From positions 131,667 through 195,666 of the forward strand of contig NZ_JAUKWH010000005.1 in NCBI RefSeq assembly GCF_030504625.1: DNA of 64,000 nt, given 5' to 3'. Each line of letters starts with the position of its first letter. Position 1 is the stretch's first letter. This stretch comes from Neisseria sp. MVDL19-042950 (GTDB taxonomy: Bacteria > Pseudomonadota > Gammaproteobacteria > Burkholderiales > Neisseriaceae). Position numbers and translations under genes: made by a program. A model generated the notes under the pieces. The model was not told the origin of the DNA, searched no databases, and saw nothing but the letters and a program-made list of their open reading frames with translations. This document shows positions 51,462-60,899 of the stretch, piece by piece.

Positions 51462-54338
51462 TTATTGACGGGTTTCAATCTGAACCATCGGAGCGTCCGA
51501 AATGTCGGCCTCAACGGTTTTGGGTACATCCGAGCGACGCAAGCCGTTTACCGCCTCGGGCTGGGCTTGCGATAAGGCGGCCTCCAATGCTTCGGTACGG
51601 GTTTGCACCAAGATCAGACCGCCTAAATCCAAGCTGTCGACGGCAGGCTGTAAGGGTGCAACTTCGGCCGTTTCAACAATTTCGGCTACGGTTGCCGCAG
51701 TGTCCGGTTCTGCGGGTATAACGGATTCAAAAGGCGGTGCGCCCACAACCCCGGCAACGGCTTGCTCCACATTATCGATGGGCTGTATCACAAAATCCTG
51801 TTCCGCATGAGAGGCGACGGGAAGCGTGTCGTCGTGGTCGTCTTCAATGGCGAACAATAACGGCGCAGGTTCGTGCTCGTCCTGCGGCACCACGACCACC
51901 AGCGGCACATTATCTTCGGATTTGGTAATGAAGGTGTCGGCCAGCGGAGCGGCAACAGGAATGGAAACCGGAGTTTCGATTTCTTCGCCGAAAATATGCG
52001 CTACGGCAAAACGCACTTTGTTACCCGCTTCTTCGATACTCAAATATTGTTCAATTTTCGCGGCGGACGGAATATTGCGTTTTTTAGCGTTGCTGCGGCG
52101 TTCGCGCTGATCGCGTTGGTCGCGGTTGCGGCCGTTGCGTCGGCGGTTGTTGCGGTTTTCATTCGAGTCGGAGGTGCTTTCGGCAGGCACTTCGGCCTCG
52201 TTTACCTCGTCAACTTGGGGCTCCGCTGCGGTATCGGCGGTTTCAACGGCTGCCAACGGGGCGGCAATGGCTTTTTCTTCATTGCGGCCACCGCGACGGC
52301 GGCGGCCCGATTGTCCGCTTTGCCGTTCGTTGCGGCTGTTTTCAGCTTCTTCCGCTTGAACAACATCGTTGCGGCGGTCTTCATCGGCGCTTTGGTTTTG
52401 ACGGCCGCTGCGTTCGCGGTTGTTGTCGGGTTGGCTGCGGCGGTTGCTGCGGCCGCCGCTGTCTTTTTCTTCCGTCAGTTTGACGGTTTTGCTTTCCGTT
52501 TCGGCTTTATCGCCGTCAGTATCCTGACGTTTGACATTTTGCCCGCGGCGCGGGTTGTTACGGCGGTTGGAAGAACGGCGTGCATTCTGGCGGCCGCCTG
52601 CGCTGCGTTTTTCGGTTTTTTCGGAATCGGCCGTTTTTTCTTCTGCCGCGGAAGTGCCGAAAATTTTACCCAGCCAGTTTTTGAAACCGCTCCACCACGA
52701 TGCTTGGGCGGACGGGGTGTTTACAATCGGTGCCGGTTGGGTGTGTTTCACGCCTTTTACGGCCGGTTCGGGGCGAGTAGTTTTGGCTTTTTCGCCGCCG
52801 AAAGGTTTGGCGTTTTCGTCTTCTTCCGGTGCGGCTACGCGCTTGTAGCTCGGCTCGGCGTTGTCGTCCACATCATCGGTACGCACGCGGGTGATTTCGT
52901 AGTGCGGGTTTTCGAGGTGGATGTTGGGAATCAGGAAAACGGATACGTCCAAACGTTCTTCCATACCGAAAAGCTCGGCGCGTTTTTCGTTGAGCAGGAA
53001 CGTGGCCACATCAACCGGCACTTGCGCGTGCACTTCGCCGGTGTTGTCTTTCATGGCTTCTTCCTGAACGATACGCAACACATGCAGAGCAGTGGATTCG
53101 ATGCTGCGGATGACGCCGGTACCGGCGCAGCGCGGGCAGGCGATATGGCTGCTTTCGCCCAATGCGGGTTTCAGGCGTTGGCGGGAAAGCTCGAGCAGGC
53201 CGAAGCGGCTCAATTTGCCCATTTGCACGCGGGCGCGGTCTTTTTTGAGGGCATCGCGCAAGACGTTTTCTACGTCGCGCTGATGCTTGGCGTTTTCCAT
53301 GTCGATGAAGTCGATCACCACCAAGCCGCCCAAGTCGCGCAAACGCATTTGGCGGGCGACTTCTTCGGCGGCTTCCATGTTGGTTTTGAAGGCGGTATCT
53401 TCGATGTCGGCACCGCGGGTGGCGCGGGCGGAGTTAACGTCGATGGAAACCAGTGCTTCGGTGTGGTCGATCACAATCGCGCCGCCGGAGGGCAGGCTGA
53501 CGCTGCGTGAGAATGCGCTTTCGATTTGGTGTTCGATTTGGAAACGCGAAAACAGCGGCGTGTGGTCTTTATAAAGTTTCAGACGGCCTACGTTGTTGGG
53601 CATCACATACGACATAAATTCGGAAATCTGGTCGTACACTTCTTGGTTGTCGACCAGAATTTCGCCGATGTCGGGGCGGAAGTAGTCGCGGATGGCGCGG
53701 ATAAGCAGCGAGCTTTCCATAAACAGCAGGTAAGGCTCGTTGTGCGCTTTACCGGCTTCTTCGATGGCCTGCCACAGTTGTTGCAGGTAGTTGAAGTCCC
53801 ATTGCAGCTCTTCCACGCTGCGGCCGATGCCGGCGGTGCGTGCGATCAGGCTCATGCCGCGCGGTACGTCCAATTCGGCCATAGCCGCTTTCAGTTCTTG
53901 GCGTTCTTCGCCTTCGATACGGCGCGATACGCCGCCGCCGCGGGGATTATTCGGCATCAGCACGAGATAACGGCCGGCCAAGCTGATAAAGGTGGTGAGG
54001 GCCGCGCCTTTGTTGCCGCGCTCGTCTTTTTCGACTTGCACGATGACTTCCATGCCTTCTTTCAGCACGTCTTGGATGCGGGCGCGGCCGCCTTCGTAGT
54101 CTTGGAAATAGGAACGGGAAACTTCTTTGAAGGGGAGGAAACCGTGGCGGTCGGTGCCGTAATCGACGAAGCACGCTTCCAGCGACGGTTCGATGCGGGT
54201 GATGATACCCTTGTAGATATTGCCTTTACGCTGTTCTTTGCCCAGCGTTTCGATGTCCAGATCCAAAAGGGTCTGTCCATCAACAATCGCCACGCGCAGC
54301 TCTTCGGCTTGCGTGGCATTAAATAGCATACGTTTCAT
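51462..54338 (-). CDS. rne: Ribonuclease E
   Basis: A 958-residue endoribonuclease and degradosome scaffold. The N-terminal catalytic half has the S1 domain (about 38-120), VSIDVNSARATRG and GGLVVIDFIDM with the metal-binding Asp residues, and the zinc-link CPRCAGTG. The C-terminal half is disordered and Arg/Asn-rich (for example RRNNRRRNGRNRDQR), followed by an acidic tail. The start at 54338 gives MKRMLFNATQ after a GAGG site. It is divergent from rluC, as in enterics. Confidence 0.96.
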   Translation of the reverse strand: MKRMLFNATQAEELRVAIVDGQTLLDLDIETLGKEQRKGNIYKGIITRIEPSLEACFVDYGTDRHGFLPFKEVSRSYFQDYEGGRARIQDVLKEGMEVIVQVEKDERGNKGAALTTFISLAGRYLVLMPNNPRGGGVSRRIEGEERQELKAAMAELDVPRGMSLIARTAGIGRSVEELQWDFNYLQQLWQAIEEAGKAHNEPYLLFMESSLLIRAIRDYFRPDIGEILVDNQEVYDQISEFMSYVMPNNVGRLKLYKDHTPLFSRFQIEHQIESAFSRSVSLPSGGAIVIDHTEALVSIDVNSARATRGADIEDTAFKTNMEAAEEVARQMRLRDLGGLVVIDFIDMENAKHQRDVENVLRDALKKDRARVQMGKLSRFGLLELSRQRLKPALGESSHIACPRCAGTGVIRSIESTALHVLRIVQEEAMKDNTGEVHAQVPVDVATFLLNEKRAELFGMEERLDVSVFLIPNIHLENPHYEITRVRTDDVDDNAEPSYKRVAAPEEDENAKPFGGEKAKTTRPEPAVKGVKHTQPAPIVNTPSAQASWWSGFKNWLGKIFGTSAAEEKTADSEKTEKRSAGGRQNARRSSNRRNNPRRGQNVKRQDTDGDKAETESKTVKLTEEKDSGGRSNRRSQPDNNRERSGRQNQSADEDRRNDVVQAEEAENSRNERQSGQSGRRRRGGRNEEKAIAAPLAAVETADTAAEPQVDEVNEAEVPAESTSDSNENRNNRRRNGRNRDQRDQRERRSNAKKRNIPSAAKIEQYLSIEEAGNKVRFAVAHIFGEEIETPVSIPVAAPLADTFITKSEDNVPLVVVVPQDEHEPAPLLFAIEDDHDDTLPVASHAEQDFVIQPIDNVEQAVAGVVGAPPFESVIPAEPDTAATVAEIVETAEVAPLQPAVDSLDLGGLILVQTRTEALEAALSQAQPEAVNGLRRSDVPKTVEADISDAPMVQIETRQ

Positions 54339-54922
54339 GACTACCTCGTTTTCGAGCACCCACGAGGCGTGTAATCAGTTTTCAACGCTTATAAGCCGCC
54401 AATGTTCAGGCCGTCTGAAACGGCGTGTGGGGCGTTATCCGAACGAGAAGGAGTATAAAGAGCAATGGGCATCGCTTTGAAATAACTGCTTGTGTTTACA
54501 GGGTTTGTGCCTTTTATTGTGTAAAAATGTACCGGCGGTATTTCTGATTGCATCCGCATGCAACTGCACCGGCGAGCGGCGGCGGAAGGGTGTAAACAGC
54601 GTATCGGCAATGCCTGTGGTTCCGCTTTGGTGTCTATGCTGCGCGAAACACGAAAAATCTGAGCCGTCTTCTTCATTACTGTCCGGCGGTTGTACTGCCG
54701 AGGGCTGCGCACATGTTTGTTCGGGTGCGTCTTATGCCGGGTCGGAAGGCCTGCCGGAAAAGGTTAAACTTAATTACGTCTTTACCTGCCCGGCTTGGCG
54801 GCAGGTAAAGGAAATGCTTTGTGGCGTGCTTTTTAGTATAAAATTCCAGTTTACAATAAGTTTTCAGACGGCCTGATTATTCGGGCGGCAACGCCTGAAA
54901 ACGTAAGCGGATTATAGAGAAA
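54339..54922. other. rne-rluC divergent intergenic region
   Basis: 584 bases without a convincing gene. It likely holds a long rne leader, since rne autoregulates through its 5' untranslated region in E. coli. A perfect hairpin TTTACCTGCC/GGCAGGTAAA lies at 54781-54809. Single DUS copies occur near 54409 and 54861. A 128-codon frame at 54490-54876 has poor composition and is not called. Confidence 0.55.
54781..54809. repeat. Perfect 10-bp inverted repeat upstream of rluC
   Basis: TTTACCTGCC and GGCAGGTAAA with a 9-base loop, 114 bases before the rluC start. It could be an operator or an RNA hairpin. Confidence 0.7.
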
Positions 54923-55909
54923 ATGCCGACAATTAGCAAAGACTTGGTTAACCATATCAGCATTTCCGACGAAGATGCGGGGCAGCGGCTGGATAATTTT
55001 TTAATCAAAATTTTAAAAGGCGTACCCAAAAGCCATATCCAGCGCATCATCCGTGCGGGCGAGGTGCGTTTGAACAAAAAACGCTGCAAGCCGACCGACC
55101 GCATCGAAGCGGGGGATGTTTTGCGTATTCCGCCGGTGCGCATTGCCGAAAAGCAGAGGCCGTCTGAAAACATGCCCGTGCCTGCGCGCGATTTTGAAAT
55201 CGTTTACGAAGACGATGCGATGCTGGTGGTAAACAAGCCCAGCGGAGTGGCGGTGCACGGCGGCAGCGGCGTGAGTTTCGGCGTGATCGAACAATTGCGC
55301 CGCGCCCACCCTGAAGCGCGTTATCTCGAGTTGGTGCACCGGCTGGACAAAGATACCAGCGGGCTGCTGATGGTGGCCAAGAAACGCAGTGCGCTGGTGA
55401 AGCTGCACGAAGCCATCCGCAACGACCACCCGAAAAAAGTTTATCTGGCGTTGGGCGTGGGCAGGCTGGCGCAGGATAAGCTGAATGTGAAACTGCCGCT
55501 GTTCAAATACACGGGTGCGCAAGGCGAAAAGATGGTGCGCGTGAGTGAAAACGGCCAGCATGCGCACACGGTGCTGCGCGTGCTGAAGCGTTTTTCAGGC
55601 GGCCTGCTGCATCAGGTCGGCCTTTCCGATCTGACTTTTGTAGAGGCCACCTTAAAAACCGGCCGCACCCATCAAATCCGCGTGCACATGCAGTCGCAGC
55701 AATGCCCGATTGCGGGCGACGAACGCTACGGCGATTATCAGGCCAATAAACGCTTGCAGAAGCTGGGTTTGAAACGGATGTTTCTGCACGCGGCGGAGTT
55801 GCACTTGCAGCACCCGCTGACGGGCGAACCGCTGAAACTGGTTGCCCCGTTGCCGCAAGAGTTGGAACAGTTGGTTACGGTGTTGGCGCATCAGCAGAAA
55901 GCGGAATGA
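54923..55909 (+). CDS. rluC: 23S rRNA pseudouridine synthase RluC
   Basis: A 328-residue enzyme with an N-terminal S4 domain (RLDNFLIKILKGVPKSHIQRIIRAGEVRLN) and the catalytic Asp in LVHRLDKDTSGLL. It modifies U955, U2504 and U2580 of 23S rRNA in E. coli numbering. A DUS lies inside the gene and is read as RPSEN, a small insertion between the S4 and catalytic domains. Confidence 0.93.
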   Translation: MPTISKDLVNHISISDEDAGQRLDNFLIKILKGVPKSHIQRIIRAGEVRLNKKRCKPTDRIEAGDVLRIPPVRIAEKQRPSENMPVPARDFEIVYEDDAMLVVNKPSGVAVHGGSGVSFGVIEQLRRAHPEARYLELVHRLDKDTSGLLMVAKKRSALVKLHEAIRNDHPKKVYLALGVGRLAQDKLNVKLPLFKYTGAQGEKMVRVSENGQHAHTVLRVLKRFSGGLLHQVGLSDLTFVEATLKTGRTHQIRVHMQSQQCPIAGDERYGDYQANKRLQKLGLKRMFLHAAELHLQHPLTGEPLKLVAPLPQELEQLVTVLAHQQKAE

Positions 55910-55939
55910 CGGGTTGAGGTTTTGAAGTGGAAAGACAAA

Positions 55940-55985
55940 AGGCCGTCTGAAAGCGAAGCTCGCAAGGTTCGCTTTCAGACGGCCT
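55940..55985 (+). terminator. Extended paired-DUS terminator after rluC
   Basis: An 18-bp stem: the DUS pair plus GCGAA/TTCGC, with a 10-base loop. Confidence 0.8.
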
Positions 55986-56074
55986 CAAGCAATCGGTATC
56001 ATGTTTCCACAGATGAAGCAGGCATGCCATACCGTACTTGTTCGGTTGGCTCTTAAACCCGCCGAAAAGATGGT

Positions 56075-56110
56075 AAGAGGCCGTCTGAAAAAATATTCAG
56101 ACGGCCTCTT
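56075..56110 (-). terminator. Paired-DUS terminator after metR
   Basis: A 15-bp stem (AAGAGGCCGTCTGAA and complement) 25 bases past the metR stop. Confidence 0.75.
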
Positions 56111-56134
56111 GCTATATAGTTAAATTTGAACGGC

Positions 56135-57061
56135 TTACATTTCCAGAACGCTCAGCCCCGGCAAGTCGGCAAAGCCGCGCTCGCGCACAATTTGGCAGAA
56201 GTTTTCCAGATAGGTTTTTCCTATGTCTTCTGCACGCATGGCGGCATAGAGTTCGCTTTGCAGGCCGTTTTCGGTAATCGGGCGGGAAATCACGTAACCT
56301 TTTTCGAGATAGGGCATCACCGTCCAATAGGGCAGGGCGGCAATACCGCGGCGGCTGGCAACGAGTTGGATAATCGCAATCGTCAATTCGCTGTGGCGGC
56401 GGGGCGGATTGATGCCTTTGGGCAGCAGCACTTTGCGCAGCAGGTCGAGCATATCGTCGGGCACGGGATAGGTGATCAGCGTTTCATCGGCAAAATCTTC
56501 CGCTTCCCATACGGTTTTGGCGGCAAGAGGGTGGTCTTTGGCGCAGATGCCGACCATGCTGTACGCGAACAGCGGTTGGTAAGTAATGCCCGATTGCGGT
56601 ATGGCTTCGGATACGATGGCTAAGTCGGCGCGGTGTTGCAGCAATAATCCCACCGGATCGGCTTGGAAGCCGGATACGATGTCCAATTCCACTTGCGGCC
56701 ATAACGGGCGGAACTCGCCCATAGCGGGCATCAGCCAGTCGAAACAGGTGTGGCATTCCACCGCCAAACGCAATTCGCCCGCCTCGCCTTCGATAATCTG
56801 CGCCATATCGCGTTCCGCCGCGGCTACTTGGGGCAGTAAATCACGCGCCAACTGGAGCAGGCGTTCGCCGGCAGGAGTAAAGCGCAGAGGCGTGGATTTG
56901 CGCTCGAACAACGGCGTTTCGTAGTGGTTTTCCAACGCACGAATCTGATGCGACAAGGCAGATTGGGTAAGGAATACGCGCTTGGCAGCCAGTGATACGC
57001 TGCCGGTTTCTTCCAGTGCTAGCAGGGTTTTGAGGTAGCGCAGCTCAATGATGGAATCCAT
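56135..57061 (-). CDS. metR: LysR-type regulator MetR
   Basis: A 308-residue LysR-family regulator. The winged helix lies at about residues 8-65 (LKTLLALEETGSVSLAAKRVFLTQSALSHQI). The effector domain has features of MetR: RLAVECHTCFDWLMPAM, DHPLAAKTVWEAEDFADETLITYPV and ASRRGIAALPYW. MetR senses homocysteine and activates methionine synthesis genes. The start at 57061 gives MDSIIELRYLKTL; a longer frame to 57121 has no ribosome site. Its target is not adjacent. Confidence 0.88.
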   Translation of the reverse strand: MDSIIELRYLKTLLALEETGSVSLAAKRVFLTQSALSHQIRALENHYETPLFERKSTPLRFTPAGERLLQLARDLLPQVAAAERDMAQIIEGEAGELRLAVECHTCFDWLMPAMGEFRPLWPQVELDIVSGFQADPVGLLLQHRADLAIVSEAIPQSGITYQPLFAYSMVGICAKDHPLAAKTVWEAEDFADETLITYPVPDDMLDLLRKVLLPKGINPPRRHSELTIAIIQLVASRRGIAALPYWTVMPYLEKGYVISRPITENGLQSELYAAMRAEDIGKTYLENFCQIVRERGFADLPGLSVLEM

Positions 57062-57197
57062 ATTTTTCAGACGGCATGATACAAATGCGGCCATATTAAA
57101 ATAATTCATATGGGTGTGCAAATTGCCGCACTTGCTTTCAGACGGCTTGCGGGATGCTAGAATAGTTGCTTAGAGGCCGTCTGAAACCATATTACCT

Positions 57198-57515
57198 ATG
57201 CAACCTGCCGAATATCTTTCCCGATTTTCCCTGCCCGAACAAATTTCAGACGGCAGTTGGTGTGTGTATCTGGTGCTGTGTGAAAACGGTTCGCTCTATT
57301 GCGGCATCAGCAACCGCCCCGAAGCCCGTTTTGCCGCGCATGCGGCAGGGAAAGGCGCAAAATACATGCGGATTCACAAGCCGGTATCCATGCGGCTGGT
57401 GTATATCGGAGTTTCCCGCGAACAGGCCGTCCGCACCGAACCTTTGATAAAAAAGCTCAAGGCCGAACAGAAACGGCAGTTATGGGCGGCACTGGACGAT
57501 TTTCAGACGGCCTGA
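57198..57515 (+). CDS. GIY-YIG nuclease-fold protein
   Basis: A 105-residue single-domain protein of the YhbQ/UPF0213 type. [34 protein letters not shown] contains the altered GIY-YIG (VYL...YCG) and the conserved Arg. [15 protein letters not shown] closes the domain. Function is unknown, though some relatives cleave DNA. A DUS is located at the gene start and another near its end. Confidence 0.82.
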   Translation: MQPAEYLSRFSLPEQISDGSWCVYLVLCENGSLYCGISNRPEARFAAHAAGKGAKYMRIHKPVSMRLVYIGVSREQAVRTEPLIKKLKAEQKRQLWAALDDFQTA

Positions 57516-57555
57516 GTTTGGTATAAAATTCCAGCCGGTTTCCATAAGGATCAAT

Positions 57556-58275
57556 ATGATGAACAGCCAGCACCAGCACAATGTCGATCACAGCGAAATC
57601 GACAAATTCAGCCAGCTTGCCCATAAGTGGTGGGATAAAACCAGCGAATTCAAACCGTTGCATGACATCAACCCGCTGCGCCTGAATTATATCGACCGGC
57701 ACGCGCAAATTGCCGGCAAAACCGTACTGGATGTGGGATGCGGCGGCGGCATCCTGACCGAAAGCATGGCGAAGCACGGAGCCAAACACGTGAGCGGTAT
57801 CGATATGGCCGAAAAATCGCTGAAAATAGCCAAATTGCACGCATTGGATGAAGGCGTTGTCAACGTTGACTACCGCTGTGTACGTGTCGAAGATTTGGCT
57901 GCCGAAAAACCGCACAGTTTCGATGTGGTAACGTGCATGGAAATGATGGAGCACGTTCCTGACCCCGCCGCCATCGTTGCCGCCTGTGCCAAACTGGTTA
58001 AGCCCGACGGCATGGTGTTTTTCTCTACCATCAACCGCAATCCCAAATCTTATGTGCATGCCATTGTCGGTGCCGAATATATTTTAGGGTTGGTGCCGCG
58101 CGGTACGCACGACTGGCAGAAATTCATCACTCCCGCCGAACTCGCCCGTATGTGCCGCCAAGCAGGGTTGGATATTATCGATTCCAAAGGACTGACCTAT
58201 AATTTGCTTACCAAAATCTACTCGGTGGGCGATAACACGGATGTCAACTACATGGTTGCCTGCAAACCTGCATAA
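57556..58275 (+). CDS. ubiG: Ubiquinone biosynthesis O-methyltransferase UbiG
   Basis: A 239-residue SAM methyltransferase. [18 protein letters not shown] is the typical N terminus, [16 protein letters not shown] the SAM motif and [14 protein letters not shown] a UbiG signature. It performs both O-methylations in ubiquinone synthesis. The upstream of two adjacent ATGs is listed. Confidence 0.95.
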   Translation: MMNSQHQHNVDHSEIDKFSQLAHKWWDKTSEFKPLHDINPLRLNYIDRHAQIAGKTVLDVGCGGGILTESMAKHGAKHVSGIDMAEKSLKIAKLHALDEGVVNVDYRCVRVEDLAAEKPHSFDVVTCMEMMEHVPDPAAIVAACAKLVKPDGMVFFSTINRNPKSYVHAIVGAEYILGLVPRGTHDWQKFITPAELARMCRQAGLDIIDSKGLTYNLLTKIYSVGDNTDVNYMVACKPA

Positions 58276-58294
58276 TTGAGAAATTTAAATGATG

Positions 58295-58324
58295 AGGCCG
58301 TCTGAAAAACTATTCAGACGGCCT
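58295..58324 (+). terminator. Paired-DUS terminator after ubiG
   Basis: A 12-bp stem (AGGCCGTCTGAA and complement) with a 6-base loop and trailing T residues. Confidence 0.8.
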
Positions 58325-58403
58325 TTTTGATGAATTTTGCCGAAGGGCAACAGAGCATAATTAAAAAGCAGACAATTTACGTTTGCTCTTAATGAGGATG
58401 TGA

Positions 58404-58649
58404 TTACTTTTTAATCAAGCGGGTATAAACTGCCAGAATGATAACGGCGAAAATAGTGGAGGCAATCCAGCCGGCAGGCTCGCCCACTTCATACCAACCG
58501 GCAGATTGGCCGACAAAACCGGCCAATAACGAACCGCCAATGCCGAGTAACGTAGTCATGATAAAGCCTAAATTTTCCTTACCCGGATGCAGAAATTTCG
58601 CTAATACGCCTACGATGAAACCGACGATAATGGTAACTAACCAGCCCAT
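58404..58649 (-). CDS. GlsB/YeaQ/YmgE-family stress response membrane protein
   Basis: An 81-residue inner-membrane protein with three glycine-rich spans: WLVTIIVGFIVGVLAKFL, GFIMTTLLGIGGSLLAGFVG and WIASTIFAVIILAVYTRLI. HPGKENLGF and the GIGGSLLAGF core are family features. Members are induced by acid or envelope stress in several bacteria. An AGAGGAAAT site precedes the ATG, and the AT-rich region upstream probably carries its promoter. Confidence 0.9.
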   Translation of the reverse strand: MGWLVTIIVGFIVGVLAKFLHPGKENLGFIMTTLLGIGGSLLAGFVGQSAGWYEVGEPAGWIASTIFAVIILAVYTRLIKK

Positions 58650-59040
58650 AATTTCCTCTCATGTTGTTGAGTTAAATAAATATTGCATTCGTATTGATGT
58701 GTAATTGTGTTGATTGCCAATTGAAATGTAATAAACATAATCTAAAAACATCATACATGTTATATATGTAGCAGTCCTTCAAACTTGCGTTTCTTTTCAA
58801 AAAATAAAAAGAATTTTGATTTGAAAACGGTAGATATAGGATAAACACAACAATTTTATGAAAAATGAAGAAATTGAGTGCATTTGCAGGAAATTTTCGA
58901 TTATTTCCCGATTTTCGGAATATTTGAGAAAAGAGATTTCGTTCAAATAGCGGTATCGTGGCAAGGCAAGCTGTATAAACGGTTTTTTTGTATCGCTGGT
59001 GCTATGGCAAATAAACTTAAAAAAATAGTACGTCTATCAT

Positions 59041-59106
59041 GCTCGGGCTTGATCCGAGTATTTCGAGTTCCAGTAGCCTTAGAGGATGCTCGGACCAAGC
59101 TCGAGC
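59041..59106. repeat. Inverted repeat with 21-bp arms
   Basis: Arms 59041-59061 and 59086-59106 match at 18 of 21 positions around a 24-base loop; the left arm begins GCTCGGGCTTGATCC. All mismatches are G/A or T/C changes that keep G-U pairing in RNA. Confidence 0.75.
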
Positions 59107-59293
59107 ACGGCTGAACCATGATAAAAATAAGTTGATTGGCTATATTTTCAGCCGGCAACTTTATTTTGAAGATGAAATGTGTTGGGTATTGATAAAAAAG
59201 AAGTAAATTAACAAAATACTGATTTGAAAATATCCAATAACAAATTAAATGCCTTAAAAATGAAAGTGGTGAATAAAGTCAAAAGCAAGAAAA

Positions 59294-59319
59294 AAGCTCT
59301 GCCAATAGCAGAGCTTTCG
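59294..59319 (-). terminator. Terminator downstream of rpsI
   Basis: AAAGCTCTGC and GCAGAGCTTT form a 10-bp stem around CAATA, followed on the minus strand by TTTCTTGC. It lies 18 bases past the rpsI stop. Confidence 0.75.
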
Positions 59320-59336
59320 ATGTTTCCACAAACAGA

Positions 59337-59729
59337 TTAACGTTTTGAGAACTGTTTGGCGCGGCGTGCTTTGCGCAGACCGAATTTTTTACGTTCCACT
59401 TCACGAGCATCGCGGGTAACGAAGCCGGCTTGAGACAGGGCAGGTTTCAAAGCTGCATCATAGTCGATCAAAGCACGGGTAATGCCGTGACGGATGGCAC
59501 CTGATTGGCCGGTTTCACCACCACCTACGACATTTACTTTAATGTCGAAAGTTTCAGCATTTTCGGTCAGAACCAAAGGCTGGCGAACCACCATGCGGCT
59601 GGTTTCGCGTGAGAAGAATTCGTCAACGGGACGGCCGTTTACGATGATTTGGCCGGTACCTTTTTGCAGGAATACACGAGCCACTGAACTTTTGCGGCGG
59701 CCTGTGCCGTAGTAATATTTACCGTTCAT
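59337..59729 (-). CDS. rpsI: 30S ribosomal protein S9
   Basis: A 130-residue S9 with the typical start [17 protein letters not shown], the [19 protein letters not shown] core and the basic C terminus ending [16 protein letters not shown], which reaches into the P site. It lies 9 bases after rplM in the usual operon. Confidence 0.98.
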   Translation of the reverse strand: MNGKYYYGTGRRKSSVARVFLQKGTGQIIVNGRPVDEFFSRETSRMVVRQPLVLTENAETFDIKVNVVGGGETGQSGAIRHGITRALIDYDAALKPALSQAGFVTRDAREVERKKFGLRKARRAKQFSKR

Positions 59730-59738
59730 GTCGTGTCC

Positions 59739-60167
59739 TTAGATTTCCAAAACTTTGGGTTGTTGGGCAGCATGGCCGTGCTCGGAGCCGGCGTATACTT
59801 TCAGTTTTTTGATCATGGCGTAACCCAAGGGGCCTTTCGGCAACATGCCCTTAACGGCTTTTTCCAAAACGCGCTCAGGGAATTTCTCTTGCATTTCGGT
59901 AAAGTTACGCTCATAAATACCGCCGGGGAAGCCGGAGTGGCGGTAGTATTTTTTATCTAAGGCTTTGTTACCGGTTACACGCAGTTTGTCGGCATTGATA
60001 ACGATGATGTAATCGCCGGTGTCAACGTGAGGGGTGTATTCGGGCTTATGTTTACCGCGCAAACGGCGGGCGATTTCGGCTGCAACGCGGCCCAAAACTT
60101 TGTCTTGAGCGTCAACAACAAACCACTCGCGCTTCACCTCGTGCGGTTTAGCTGAAAAGGTTTTCAT
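59739..60167 (-). CDS. rplM: 50S ribosomal protein L13
   Basis: A 142-residue L13 beginning [20 protein letters not shown], with [28 protein letters not shown] and [18 protein letters not shown]. The start at 60167 is the family start; the longer in-frame extension to 60230 is rejected. It heads the rplM-rpsI operon. Confidence 0.98.
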   Translation of the reverse strand: MKTFSAKPHEVKREWFVVDAQDKVLGRVAAEIARRLRGKHKPEYTPHVDTGDYIIVINADKLRVTGNKALDKKYYRHSGFPGGIYERNFTEMQEKFPERVLEKAVKGMLPKGPLGYAMIKKLKVYAGSEHGHAAQQPKVLEI

Positions 60168-60375
60168 AAGGGGTAATCCAGATAGATATAGAAAGTTGCC
60201 GATTTTAGAGAGAATTTGAATTTCTGTCAATCCGCTTTAGGCCGTCTGAAAAATTTATAGAGCGTTCGCAACGGTATCAGTTGATATATGTTGTATTTGC
60301 AGCATTTCGCCTTTGCACCGATGAAAGCAAAGGTTTTCCCGTCGTGCAACGAAATCTTTTGATTTCCGTAAAATA

Positions 60376-60401
60376 AAAATACCGCCTCAGGGCGGTATTT
60401 T
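60376..60401 (-). terminator. Terminator of the 6S RNA gene
   Basis: An 11-bp stem (AAAATACCGCC region with GGCGGTATTTT) and a TCAG loop, followed by further T residues on the minus strand. Confidence 0.85.
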
Positions 60402-60406
60402 GGAAA

Positions 60407-60592
60407 GGGGATCCCCGCTGATGCCGTTTAGGCTGAATCCGCTTGAACCTTGCTGACAAGGCGGTCGCCACGGGCAGTTTCGGGTGCATCTGTGAAGACG
60501 CTCACGCCCACTGCAACTCCCGGCAACCTTAAGCGAATGTATTGGTTCAAAGGAATGTATGCCTTCGCGAACACCGCAGGGAGAGAGCTTTG
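60407..60592 (-). ncRNA. ssrS: 6S RNA
   Basis: A noncoding stretch directly after zapA on the same strand, where ssrS lies in most proteobacteria. On the minus strand the 5' part CCCTGCGGTGTTCGC pairs with the 3' part GGCATCAGCGGGGA, as in the closing stem of 6S RNA. TTGAACC and GGTTCAAGCGG form the inner arm. GGATTCAGCCTAAACGGCATC resembles the 3' half of the E. coli RNA. 6S RNA binds the housekeeping RNA polymerase holoenzyme. Exact ends are estimated; a strong terminator follows. Confidence 0.82.
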
Positions 60593-60598
60593 GCCTGA

Positions 60599-60895
60599 TT
60601 AGGCTGACTTGGATAATACTTTCTCGCAAGTATTAATCATGTCTGTTATTTTACGCTCAAATTCGCCAATTGCCAAATCATCTTTTACCGTCATTTTCAA
60701 TAAATCGTGCACTAAATTCAAAGAGGCCATGATGATGATTTTGTCGGTTTCGACGATGCGGCCGCTTTGTTTGATGGTGTCGAATTTTTGGTTCAACATG
60801 TTTACGGCTTGCAACAGGGTGGCTTTTTCTTCTGAAGGTGTGCCGATATTGAAGGTGCGTCCCATGATTTCTAAGCTGACTTGTTCGATACTCAT
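60599..60895 (-). CDS. zapA: Cell division protein ZapA
   Basis: A 98-residue protein that bundles FtsZ filaments. The start MSIEQVSLEIMGRTFNIGTP at 60895 matches the family; a longer frame upstream overlaps the preceding gene and is excluded. The C-terminal half is a coiled coil (DDLAIGEFERKITDMINTCEKVL). It is followed by 6S RNA, as in E. coli, and preceded by a coiled-coil protein. Confidence 0.92.
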   Translation of the reverse strand: MSIEQVSLEIMGRTFNIGTPSEEKATLLQAVNMLNQKFDTIKQSGRIVETDKIIIMASLNLVHDLLKMTVKDDLAIGEFERKITDMINTCEKVLSKSA

Positions 60896-60899
60896 CGGT

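Larger units (their letters stand above)
58650..59336. other. AT-rich intergenic region with a GC-rich hairpin
   Basis: About 690 bases with no credible gene. A stem-loop of 21-bp arms lies at 59041-59106 in otherwise very AT-rich sequence. A short stem AGCTCTGC/GCAGAGCT-like pair just before 59322, ending in TTTC on the minus strand, is a probable rpsI terminator. Confidence 0.55.

Noticed and set aside
51873..53510. A 545-codon plus-strand frame opposite rne
   Set aside because: A shadow of the rne coding sequence, dominated by Phe, Ala and Val from antisense of charged codons.
54490..54876. A 128-codon frame in the rne-rluC gap
   Set aside because: Cys-rich, low-complexity composition with no domain, overlapping a hairpin and a DUS; it starts at a weak site and ends in the rluC leader.
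58943..59158. A 71-codon minus-strand frame around the 59041 hairpin
   Set aside because: Its coding content is the hairpin arms; no ribosome site and no family.
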